Positions 19,139-26,699 of a DNA stretch of 64,000 nt are shown in pieces. Every line of letters begins with the position of its first letter. The first letter of the stretch is position 1. Source of the DNA: a virus; the IMG/VR virus record IMGVR_UViG_3300032086_003078, positions 24,414 to 88,413 of that record. One strand, written 5' to 3'. The notes under the pieces were generated by a model. It saw only the letters and a list, made by a program, of their open reading frames with translations. It made no database searches and was not told where the DNA came from. Made by a program: the position numbers and the translations under genes.

Positions 19139-20359
19139 TTGTTATTTCAGACTCTTGACGATAAAACCGAGTGCGTCGGCATTTACGCCGATAGTCAGCT
19201 AATCTTCGACCCTGACGGCTTCCCACCAGAACTCACCCAAACTTGGAAATACGCTCCTTACCTGCGAGACCTCGATATTGAGTATATTTCGCTGTACCTT
19301 GAGGGCGGCAAGATTGGGGACGCAATCCCAGAATACCTAAAGGACGACTGGGAAGACGTATCTAAGAAGATTATGGCTTTCAGGCGCTCTTTGAGCATTT
19401 CCCAAGTGGATACCTACGAGAACTGCTTCTTTGACTTGGTGCCCGAAAGGTTCCTAGTTGAGTTTTGCGAGGTAAAAAATAAAATAACTGAATACGTCGC
19501 CAAGAACGTACAAAAGCCCGAAAGGTATGAGTTCTATAAGCACGTATCTATGATGCTAGAAGATATAAGCAACCAGAAGGTCAGCATAGACGCCCAGCGA
19601 GTATCATCATACCTACAAAGCCCAAAACTAAAGAACCATGCCAAGAACATTTTATCAGCGGCTCCATACGTTCGTTATAACCAGTTCGGCACGAAAACAG
19701 GCAGGCTCACAACCAAAAAGGGAAGTTTCCCAATCCTAACGATGAGCAAAGAGTTCCGTTCAGCGGTTAAGCCACAGAATGACTGCTTTGTAGAACTAGA
19801 TTTCAACGGAGCAGAAGTTCGCACTTTGCTCGGGCTTCTTGGCAAGGAGCAGCCAGAGGGCGACGTACACGATTTCCACCTTCAGGAAATCTTTACAAAA
19901 ATCAACACCCGTGACCAAGCCAAGATTGCCTTTTTCGCTTGGTTGTACGGCTCAAAAACAGCCGCCGACCAGCAAGAAATGACCAAACTAGCGGAGTTCT
20001 ACGAAAAGGACCGACTACTCAAAGAATATTGGGACGGAACAACAGTTAGAACGCCATTTAAAAAGCAAATACCCGACACAAGCGAACATCACGCCCTGAA
20101 CTACTTGGTCCAATCAACAGCCGCAGAACTCACTCTAAAGCAGGCTCTAAAGATAGAGTATCTTCTACGGAAACAGTCACAAGGCTCACACATCGCTTTC
20201 CTAATCCACGATGCTATTGTGATTGACATGAAAAACGAGGATGCGAACCTACTTAAATCAATGGTTGCACTTATGGGTTCCACGAATTTCGGCAAATTCA
20301 GGGTAAACATAAAAAGAGGTAAAACTCTCGGTTCTATGAAGGATATACGACTTGGATAA
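19139..20359 (+). CDS. Short family A DNA polymerase (PolA palm-fingers type)
   Basis: A 406-residue protein with the polymerase part of DNA polymerase I and no visible 3'-5' exonuclease. TGRLT lies near residue 182, motif A as DFNGAEVRTLLGLLG at about 221-235, motif B as RDQAKIAFFAWLYG at about 258-271 (keeps the R, K, F and YG positions), and motif C as HDAIVID near 356. Motif C normally reads HDE; here the Glu is Ala, though motif A Asp and motif C Asp remain. The start is TTG 19139 with GAGG upstream, eight bases after the tail cluster. A second, DnaE-type polymerase is at 31811, so this one may serve a special role such as repair or priming-end processing. Confidence 0.82.
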   Translation: MLFQTLDDKTECVGIYADSQLIFDPDGFPPELTQTWKYAPYLRDLDIEYISLYLEGGKIGDAIPEYLKDDWEDVSKKIMAFRRSLSISQVDTYENCFFDLVPERFLVEFCEVKNKITEYVAKNVQKPERYEFYKHVSMMLEDISNQKVSIDAQRVSSYLQSPKLKNHAKNILSAAPYVRYNQFGTKTGRLTTKKGSFPILTMSKEFRSAVKPQNDCFVELDFNGAEVRTLLGLLGKEQPEGDVHDFHLQEIFTKINTRDQAKIAFFAWLYGSKTAADQQEMTKLAEFYEKDRLLKEYWDGTTVRTPFKKQIPDTSEHHALNYLVQSTAAELTLKQALKIEYLLRKQSQGSHIAFLIHDAIVIDMKNEDANLLKSMVALMGSTNFGKFRVNIKRGKTLGSMKDIRLG

Positions 20360-21221
20360 AGTTATTGGTTTAGGGAAGCTCGGCTGTGCTATCGCAGAAG
20401 AACTAACAGCCTACCCAGAATACAGAATTTACAAGATTGACGGCGATATTGACGAGCGAGGAAGCTTGTCTATCGGCGAATATGGTGATATGGCCTCTTT
20501 TGAGGCAAATGTTGACAGTGATGAAGTGAGCGTTTATCTCCGATCTATCAAAAAAGGGGATGAAGTCCTGTTTGTCCTACAGGGCGGAGAACCAATCTCA
20601 GGTGCAACATTGAAAATATTGGAAACAATCAAGGATGTGAACCTAAACATCCTTTATATCTGTCCCGATCGACAAATGATTTCAGAGACCCAGAAGAGGG
20701 ATGATAAGATAGCTTTTATGATTTTGCAGGAATATGCTCGCTCAGGCAAGTTTCAGAACATGTTCTTGGTCGATAAAACAAAAGTCGAAGAATTAGCAGG
20801 ACACGTCCCAATAAATGAATATGAAAAGACAATATCCTACTTCATATCTTATGTTGTTGCCATGATAAACTTTTTCAAAAATACTAAACCAATCTTGGCA
20901 AACCCAATTAGTCCTCCTAATATTGCAAGACTTGTTGCTTATGGTGTTTCATCCCTAGATGAAGGAAATAGTGCGATCAACTTGCTCTTCCCTTTGGCGG
21001 AAACAAAAGACATTCATTTTTATTACGGCATACCAAAAAAAGAACTATCTGAAGATGCAACCCTAGTCAAGCGTATTAAAGAGCACGTCAAAAGTTATAA
21101 GACCGAAGACGTCTCCACCAGTTTTTCAGTCTATGAGACAACGCTTGAGTCTAAGATGGTTCTTTGTGTTGCCTACTCTTCTAAGATCCAAGATCTAGTG
21201 CTAGGTAAAAACACTCCTTGA
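20352..21221 (+). CDS. Divergent tubulin/FtsZ-like protein
   Basis: A 289-residue protein with the linear layout of the tubulin/FtsZ GTPase fold. A Gly-rich turn GLGKLG follows the first strand (residues 6-11). A tubulin-signature-like loop, LQGGEPISGATLKILE, is at 76-91 in place of GGGTGTG. KRDDKIAFMILQEY (115-128) and VDKTKVEEL (140-148) match the FtsZ segment after it, and ANPISPPNIARL (183-194) sits where the T7 loop would be. The G-box is degenerate, so GTP binding is uncertain. Start is TTG 20352, overlapping the polymerase stop. A Rossmann-like NAD protein is the main alternative. Confidence 0.5.
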   Translation: MDKVIGLGKLGCAIAEELTAYPEYRIYKIDGDIDERGSLSIGEYGDMASFEANVDSDEVSVYLRSIKKGDEVLFVLQGGEPISGATLKILETIKDVNLNILYICPDRQMISETQKRDDKIAFMILQEYARSGKFQNMFLVDKTKVEELAGHVPINEYEKTISYFISYVVAMINFFKNTKPILANPISPPNIARLVAYGVSSLDEGNSAINLLFPLAETKDIHFYYGIPKKELSEDATLVKRIKEHVKSYKTEDVSTSFSVYETTLESKMVLCVAYSSKIQDLVLGKNTP

Positions 21222-21224
21222 TAA

Positions 21225-21232
21225 ACTATATA
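21225..21232 (+). promoter_or_regulatory. Possible late-promoter-like variant ACTATATA
   Basis: ACTATATA lies in a 44-base gap, 33 bases before ATG 21266. It resembles the ACTA-N-TTA elements but has TATA in the second half. Low weight. Confidence 0.25.
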
Positions 21233-21265
21233 TTAGTGCTTATTTGATCGAGGAAACATTTGTAA

Positions 21266-21706
21266 ATGGCGAATAAAAGAGGGGCTTTGCTAGCATCGTT
21301 CATAATGACCGATAGCGAAGAACAAATACAAGAAGAAGTTGAATATATTGTCAATAATATTGAGATTACTAACAATCTCATTTTTTTGCTAGAGGAAAAA
21401 GAGAATCCTCTTAAAAAAATTATTACATACAATGCAGTTGTCGAAAAAGGAAAGTCTTTTAATGAAAGGCTTTTCACAATGCGTATGCATCGCAAGAAGC
21501 AGACCAACACCCTCTACACAATCAACGCCCTCAATGCTGCTGTAGCTTCCCAGCACGAAGGCAAAACAGGAAAAGACCTAAAACTAGACTGGACCCAGTA
21601 TGAGAATTCCATTCTATTGACTGCTGGAAAAGAACTAAAAGTCCACTCAGTACAAGTCAGTAAAATCTTCAAAATTGAAGACGAACCAGTAGAAGACGAC
21701 CAATAA
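21266..21706 (+). CDS. Conserved phage hypothetical protein
   Basis: A 146-residue protein with an acidic N-terminus (DSEEQIQEEVEYIVNN), a strongly conserved-looking core (EKENPLKKIITYNAVVEKGKS, then RMHRKKQTNTLYTINALNAAV) and an acidic end (DEPVEDDQ). The basic, Thr/Tyr-rich core suggests nucleic acid or protein contact. I do not recognise a named family. It sits between the tubulin-like gene and the ssDNA-binding gene, in the replication block. Confidence 0.75.
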   Translation: MANKRGALLASFIMTDSEEQIQEEVEYIVNNIEITNNLIFLLEEKENPLKKIITYNAVVEKGKSFNERLFTMRMHRKKQTNTLYTINALNAAVASQHEGKTGKDLKLDWTQYENSILLTAGKELKVHSVQVSKIFKIEDEPVEDDQ

Positions 21707-21756
21707 GTCTAAGCCGTTCATTTCTCGACGGAAACAAAAAAACATCAATAAAAAGC

Positions 21757-21784
21757 TTTACACGCCCTAGACGTGTGATACTAT
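21757..21784 (+). promoter_or_regulatory. Sigma-70-type promoter for ssDNA-binding gene
   Basis: TTTACA (21757) and TACTAT (21779) are separated by 16 bases, with TGTGA directly ahead of the -10. An inverted repeat ACACG / CGTGT (21760-21764 with 21772-21776) lies in the spacer and could be an operator. Confidence 0.65.
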
Positions 21785-21820
21785 ATGTTCAAGGTCAACT
21801 AACCAGTAAAGGAGAAAAAC

Positions 21821-22591
21821 ATGGGTATTGACTTAAACAAAATGCGGCAGAAGCACGCCGCCCTTACTAACCGAGGTGGAGATACCTCTGACAACTTTTG
21901 GAAGCCAGACGAAGGGACACATCAGATCCGCCTAGTCTGCCCTCCCAACGGTGACCCCTTCTTTGAAGCATATTATCACTACGGCATGGGATCTGAAGGA
22001 AAGACCACTGTTCTCAGCCCACGGACTAACGGTGATGCTGACCCAATCGCCGAGTGGGGGACCAAGCTCTGGAACGAGGGTACCGATGGCTCCAAGGAAG
22101 CAGCCAAGCGCTTCTGGCCTAAGATGCGAGTATTCGCTCCTGTCGTCGTCCGTGGAGAAGAGGACAAGGGTGTTCGCTGGTGGGGCTTTTCCCGCACCAC
22201 CTACCAAGCGCTCCTCGATGTAGTTCTTGACCCCGAGTACGGTGATATTACAGACCCAGAAAAGGGCACCGATATCCGTATTGATTACGGCAAGAAGCAG
22301 GGACAATCTTTCCCAACGACCGATGTCCGCCCAATGCGCCGAACCAGCACCTTGGCTGATTCCGAAGAGAATGTCAACACTCTTCTAGAGAGCATCAAGT
22401 CGGCTGACGATGTATTTGATGTTGCATCATATGAAGAATGCGAGAAGGTTCTCAATGAGACTCTTGGCGGTGCTGACACCACAAGCACTAATGAGACAAC
22501 TCGCTACGACAACACCGCAACCACGACTAACAACAGTGGTATGGAAGGTGTTAGCGACATCGAGTCAGCATTTGACGATCTACTGGCGTAG
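21821..22591 (+). CDS. Single-stranded DNA-binding protein, T4 gp32-like
   Basis: A 256-residue protein laid out like gp32. A basic N-terminus (LNKMRQKHAAL) would be the cooperativity LAST-like region. The OB-fold core carries many Trp/Tyr residues (FFEAYYHYGMG, RVFAPVVVRG, WWGFSRTTYQALLDVVLDP). A Ser/Thr-rich linker leads to an acidic tail ending in ESAFDDLLA, which recruits replication partners. The zinc-finger cysteines of T4 gp32 are not present in the core. It has its own promoter and precedes uvsX. It coats ssDNA in replication and recombination. Confidence 0.85.
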   Translation: MGIDLNKMRQKHAALTNRGGDTSDNFWKPDEGTHQIRLVCPPNGDPFFEAYYHYGMGSEGKTTVLSPRTNGDADPIAEWGTKLWNEGTDGSKEAAKRFWPKMRVFAPVVVRGEEDKGVRWWGFSRTTYQALLDVVLDPEYGDITDPEKGTDIRIDYGKKQGQSFPTTDVRPMRRTSTLADSEENVNTLLESIKSADDVFDVASYEECEKVLNETLGGADTTSTNETTRYDNTATTTNNSGMEGVSDIESAFDDLLA

Positions 22592-22611
22592 TTGACCGCC
22601 AAACCCGCAGG

Positions 22612-22634
22612 GAGGCACGGGGTACAGGTGCCTC
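22612..22634 (+). promoter_or_regulatory. Intergenic hairpin between gp32-like and uvsX genes
   Basis: GAGGCAC (22612-22618) pairs with GTGCCTC (22628-22634) around a 9-base loop. No T-run follows, so this is more likely an mRNA processing, stabilising or translational control element than a terminator. Confidence 0.4.
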
Positions 22635-22652
22635 TCCACTTTTGGAGATAAA

Positions 22653-23723
22653 ATGACAAAGAAGTCTGCAAACAGTCTTGTAAGTGATCTACGCACAGAA
22701 CTAAACAAGGCAGCTAAAGAAAACATTGCGTATGATCTGCATGGGGACAACCCAACAGATGTAAAGACCTGGATCTCTACTGGATCAACTCTGCTTGATT
22801 ATATTATCTCTAACCGCCGAGACGGTGGTATTCCTGTCGGCAAACTCACCACGATTGCTGGCGAGTCTGCCAGCGGCAAGAGTCTCATCGTCACACAGAT
22901 TTTGGCGAACACACAAAAGATGGGAGGGGTTGCTGTATATATTGATACAGAGAACGCAGCCTCTCCAGACTTTATGGAGCAGTTGGGACTTGACACCAAG
23001 AACAGCTTCTTGTATGTTCAGCCTGGTACGGTTGAGGAAGTTTTTGAGACAATTGAGCGGCTGATTGGACGTATCCGTGAAAAAGCACCTGATCGCTTGG
23101 TTTGTATTGTGTGGGACAGCGTTGCCGGCACACCAGTCAAAGCGGAGGTTGAGGGCGACTATGACCCTAACAGTCGTATCGGTCTGACAGCCAAGGCACT
23201 AGCCAAAGGTATGCGGAAAGTCACAGAGACGCTCGGCAAGGAACAGATTGCCATGGTCTTTACTAACCAGTTGAAGACCAATATCGGTGTGATGTTCGGA
23301 GACAACCGAGTTGAGCCAGGCGGCAAGGCTCTGCCCTACCATGCTTCCAGCCGTATCTGGCTTACCCAGCACAAGGGCAAAGCTAACGGTCAGATCCTCA
23401 ACGAGAAGAAGCAGGTCATTGGTTTTCATACCAGCGCCAAAACAATGAAGTCTCGCTTCGGACCATCACCAAGGAGTTGTGAGTTTGATGTATTATTTGA
23501 CCTTGCTAACGACCGTGTTGGCGTTGATGATGAAGGTTCCTGGCTTAGTGCTATCGCTGGTACGCCTGGGTGTGTTCGCAGCGGTGCTTGGTATACTATC
23601 AACGTTGACGGCGAAGATAAGAAGTTCCAAGCTAAAGAGTTTTTGAACCTACTGGAAGATAAGAAATTCCGTGCAAGAGTTCTTGACATTCTAGAAGATG
23701 AGTATAGAATAGGGAAGAAGTAG
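22653..23723 (+). CDS. uvsX: UvsX/RecA-type recombinase
   Basis: A 356-residue RecA-fold ATPase, near T4 UvsX (391). Walker A is GESASGKS at about 70-77, followed by VAVYIDTENAASPDF and a Walker B strand LVCIVWDSVAG. A MVFTNQLKTNIG segment matches the L2/strand region of this family. It forms filaments on ssDNA for strand exchange and recombination-dependent replication, working with the gp32-like protein encoded just upstream. Confidence 0.92.
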   Translation: MTKKSANSLVSDLRTELNKAAKENIAYDLHGDNPTDVKTWISTGSTLLDYIISNRRDGGIPVGKLTTIAGESASGKSLIVTQILANTQKMGGVAVYIDTENAASPDFMEQLGLDTKNSFLYVQPGTVEEVFETIERLIGRIREKAPDRLVCIVWDSVAGTPVKAEVEGDYDPNSRIGLTAKALAKGMRKVTETLGKEQIAMVFTNQLKTNIGVMFGDNRVEPGGKALPYHASSRIWLTQHKGKANGQILNEKKQVIGFHTSAKTMKSRFGPSPRSCEFDVLFDLANDRVGVDDEGSWLSAIAGTPGCVRSGAWYTINVDGEDKKFQAKEFLNLLEDKKFRARVLDILEDEYRIGKK

Positions 23724-23731
23724 GGAATGAA

Positions 23732-24163
23732 ATGGAATACGACCCGACAAGTGAGATCCGCAACAAGTTTCTCAAACTGGCTCTCCGCCGCATCGACGGA
23801 GAAGAATACAGCGACCACATTCAGCATCGCCACGCTGCTGTTATTGTAAAAGCGGGTCGAGTACTTTCAATCGGCAGAAACCGAAACAAGACGCATCCTG
23901 ACTCAGTTGGAATTGACAATGATGGCGAAGCCTTCACTAGAACTATCCATGCTGAGATGGATGCGATCTTGCGGGTAAAAAACAAATCACACTTAAAAGG
24001 TGCGACCATATATGTTGCTCGCAAGGGAAGAAACGAAAAAGCGGGGATGTCCTGTCCCTGTAAGATGTGTCAGAAACTGATTAACAAGCATGGACTGAAA
24101 AAAGCAGTCTTTACAACTGAGTACGGCACAGGTACATTAGAGTTTGAGGGAGAAGAGAAATGA
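23732..24163 (+). CDS. Cytidine/deoxycytidylate deaminase family enzyme
   Basis: A 143-residue zinc deaminase. HAEMDAILR supplies the zinc His and catalytic Glu, and CPCKMCQKL supplies the PCxxC ligands. In phages this fold usually deaminates dCMP to dUMP for dTTP supply. The protein is shorter than T4 Cd (193) and lacks a clear allosteric insert, so substrate (dCMP, cytidine or other) is not fixed. The stop overlaps the next gene by four bases. Confidence 0.8.
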   Translation: MEYDPTSEIRNKFLKLALRRIDGEEYSDHIQHRHAAVIVKAGRVLSIGRNRNKTHPDSVGIDNDGEAFTRTIHAEMDAILRVKNKSHLKGATIYVARKGRNEKAGMSCPCKMCQKLINKHGLKKAVFTTEYGTGTLEFEGEEK

Positions 24164-25116
24164 AGCGACTTTTGATTATTGACGGACAGAATATGTTTAT
24201 TCGAAACTATGTTATGTCCCCACAACTGGATATCAATGGAAATCCTATTGGAGGGCTAACTGGTTTTATGAGGTCCCTTCAAAAAGAGGTCCGTCGAGCA
24301 AAGCCTGATCGAGTTGTAGTCTGCTGGGAAGGTCCTGGCGGCTCTCAAAAACGACGGGAAAAAAACAAAAACTATAAACTTGGTCGTAAGGCTCCCAAGC
24401 TGAACCGTGAGTATGAATTTTCAACTCCAGAAGAGGAAAGAGAAAACAAATATGAGCAACTGCTGCGATTGACAGAATACCTAGAAAACCTGCCAATCCT
24501 TCAGATGTCCCTTGAGAATGTCGAAGCTGATGACATTATTGCATGGTTGTGTCACTGCAATGAGTACGCTGAATGGCAAAAAGTTATTGTATCTAACGAC
24601 CAAGATTTTCTTCAGTTGTGCGATGACAAGACCATCTTGTTGCGACCTGGCAAAAACGAACAAGTTCTCAATAAGAATAAAGTCTTGGAAGAATATGGTA
24701 TTCATCCTCGCAACTTTGCCTGGGCTCGTGCCATCGTAGGTGACAAGTCTGACAACCTTGCTGGCGTTAAGGGCTTGGGACTGAAGACGGTTTCTAAAAG
24801 ATTTCCTTTCCTTTCGGAAAATAAAGACTATGGTCTTGATGATATTCTGACGCACGCAAAAAATAATAATTCTAAAATCAAGGCTTATCAAAGCGTTGTA
24901 GACAATGAAGAAATTATTGCTTCAAATTACGAAATTATGCAGCTATATACCTCTACCATCTCGTCACAAGGAGTTCAAAAGCTCAAATATGCGGTTAAGA
25001 ATGACGGGGTCACTCTCAACCGTTCCGAAATTAGAAAAATGCTCCTAAAAGACGGAATTGGTACTCTAAACATAGATGAGCTTATGGTATTATTGAACTC
25101 TCATAGGAAAAAATGA
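24160..25116 (+). CDS. 5'-3' exonuclease / flap endonuclease, T4 RNase H-like
   Basis: A 318-residue PIN/FEN-fold nuclease, near T4 Rnh (305). Acidic metal ligands are visible in IIDGQNMF (D8), VEADDIIAW, SNDQDFLQL and GDKSDNLAGVKGLGLKT; the last includes the helix-hairpin-helix DNA grip. It removes RNA primers and flaps during lagging strand synthesis. ATGA overlap couples it to the deaminase gene, and a hairpin terminator covers its stop codon. Confidence 0.88.
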   Translation: MKRLLIIDGQNMFIRNYVMSPQLDINGNPIGGLTGFMRSLQKEVRRAKPDRVVVCWEGPGGSQKRREKNKNYKLGRKAPKLNREYEFSTPEEERENKYEQLLRLTEYLENLPILQMSLENVEADDIIAWLCHCNEYAEWQKVIVSNDQDFLQLCDDKTILLRPGKNEQVLNKNKVLEEYGIHPRNFAWARAIVGDKSDNLAGVKGLGLKTVSKRFPFLSENKDYGLDDILTHAKNNNSKIKAYQSVVDNEEIIASNYEIMQLYTSTISSQGVQKLKYAVKNDGVTLNRSEIRKMLLKDGIGTLNIDELMVLLNSHRKK

Positions 25117-25124
25117 GAGTTTGC
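25096..25124 (+). terminator. Probable terminator at end of Rnh-like gene
   Basis: AACTCTCAT (25096-25104) pairs with ATGAGAGTT (25113-25121) across an A-rich 8-base loop, followed by TGCTTTATATTTT. The stem contains the stop codon of the nuclease gene. A promoter begins right after it. Confidence 0.5.
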
Positions 25125-25152
25125 TTTATATTTTCGTTTTATAGGTTATAGT
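25125..25152 (+). promoter_or_regulatory. Sigma-70-type promoter for helicase operon
   Basis: TTTATA (25125) and TATAGT (25147) are 16 bases apart, ahead of the DnaB-like helicase gene, with AAGGAAAA as ribosome site. Confidence 0.55.
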
Positions 25153-25169
25153 AGAGACAAGGAAAACAA

Positions 25170-26699
25170 ATGACCGAACAACAATTTGATACATTCAGCA
25201 AGTTCGGAAAGTCCTTCCAAGAAAAATTAGTAAAAACCATTCTATTTGATCGCAACTTTGCGAACCAAATGGAAGAGGTTCTTGATACGAACTATTTGGA
25301 ACTGAAATACCTACAGGTCTTTGTTGACCTTTTGTTCCAACACAAGCAAGCTTATCCGCACCCAACTTATGAAGCAATGGTCTCGGTGGTGCGGACTCAA
25401 ACAGAAGATTATTCTGATAGCATCATTAAGCAAGTTATTGAGTTCATGGCTCGCATCAAAAGCAATGCCATTGGAGATGAGGACGAAGAGTATGTGAAGG
25501 AGAAGTCGCTTGACTTCTGTAAAAAACAGAAACTAAAAGAAGCAATTCTTAAATCGGTGGACCTTCTTCAATCACAGAGTTTTGATCAGATTCAAAAAGT
25601 CATCAATGATGCTATGAACTTGGGCGCTGATAACGATCACGGTCACGATTATCATCAAGATGTCTTGGATCGCTTTGAACTCAAGATGAGAAACCCAGTA
25701 TCAACAGCCTGGGATGAAATCGATGACATTACAAAAGGTGGTTTGGGGAAACGAGAACTTGGCGTCGTTGTGGCTCCAACTGGTGCTGGTAAGTCAATGG
25801 CTCTCGCCCACCTTGGTGCAATGGCGGTAGTAAAAGGGAAAACAGTAGTTCATTATACACTAGAGTTAGCAGATACAGTGGTGGGTCAGCGTTATGACTC
25901 GTGCATTACTGGAATTGAGCTAAAAAATCTAATGAATATGAAAGACACAATCATGATGGCTGTCGAGCACATCCCAGGCAAGCTTATCATCAAGGAGTAT
26001 CCAACTAAGTCTGCCTCTACTCGTACCTTGTCTACTCACCTAGAAAAGTTGCGACAAAAAGGTATCAACCCTGATATGATTATTGTGGATTATGCTGACC
26101 TTCTCAAACCAACAGCAACAGGCTTCAAATCACAAGAATTGCGCCATAGCTTAGGGAATCTCTACGAAGAGTTGCGAGGAATCGCTCAAACGTGGGATAT
26201 TCCAGTATGGACGGCATCCCAGACAAATCGCAGCGGATTGAACGCTGAGGTAATCACTATGGAATCGATTAGTGAAGCATTTAGCAAATGCTTTGTAGCC
26301 GATTTTATCTGTTCTATCTCTCGCACGATTGAGGATAAGACCGAGAACAAAGGTCGCATGTTTGTCGCCAAAAACCGTAACGGCATTGACGGCATTGTCT
26401 ATCCAATGGAAATTGACACTTCAAAGGTCCATCTTCGGGTACTCCCACCAGGAGAAGATTCCTCCATTGACGCTGTCGTTATGAAGACTAAGCAAGAACA
26501 AGACGAGCATTTGCGAAAGAAATATAGAAAATATCAAGAAGAGCGAAGAAAAGCTGCCGAAGAAGCAGAACAGAAAGCGAAAAAAGAAGAAGAGAAGCAG
26601 ACTGCTAAAAACATCAGCAGTACGCTTCGAGAATTGAATAGGGAGCTAAAACAAAAATTGGTTAACGAAGAACAAAAACAACAAGGAACAACAGTATGA
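25170..26699 (+). CDS. Replicative DNA helicase, DnaB/T4 gp41-like
   Basis: A 509-residue RecA-core hexameric helicase. The N-terminal 170 residues are helical, and Walker A is APTGAGKS near residue 203. A DMIIVDYADLLKP Walker B and VWTASQTNRSG (motif H3) follow. The C-terminus is a long Lys/Glu-rich coiled helix (EERRKAAEEAEQKAKKEEE) that could carry partner contacts. It unwinds the fork for the phage replisome. The reductase gene begins at the overlapping stop. Confidence 0.9.
   Translation: MTEQQFDTFSKFGKSFQEKLVKTILFDRNFANQMEEVLDTNYLELKYLQVFVDLLFQHKQAYPHPTYEAMVSVVRTQTEDYSDSIIKQVIEFMARIKSNAIGDEDEEYVKEKSLDFCKKQKLKEAILKSVDLLQSQSFDQIQKVINDAMNLGADNDHGHDYHQDVLDRFELKMRNPVSTAWDEIDDITKGGLGKRELGVVVAPTGAGKSMALAHLGAMAVVKGKTVVHYTLELADTVVGQRYDSCITGIELKNLMNMKDTIMMAVEHIPGKLIIKEYPTKSASTRTLSTHLEKLRQKGINPDMIIVDYADLLKPTATGFKSQELRHSLGNLYEELRGIAQTWDIPVWTASQTNRSGLNAEVITMESISEAFSKCFVADFICSISRTIEDKTENKGRMFVAKNRNGIDGIVYPMEIDTSKVHLRVLPPGEDSSIDAVVMKTKQEQDEHLRKKYRKYQEERRKAAEEAEQKAKKEEEKQTAKNISSTLRELNRELKQKLVNEEQKQQGTTV

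Noticed and set aside
22592-22619. TTGACC after the ssDNA-binding gene as a uvsX promoter
   Set aside because: No -10 box at the expected 16-17 bases; the region instead forms a hairpin.
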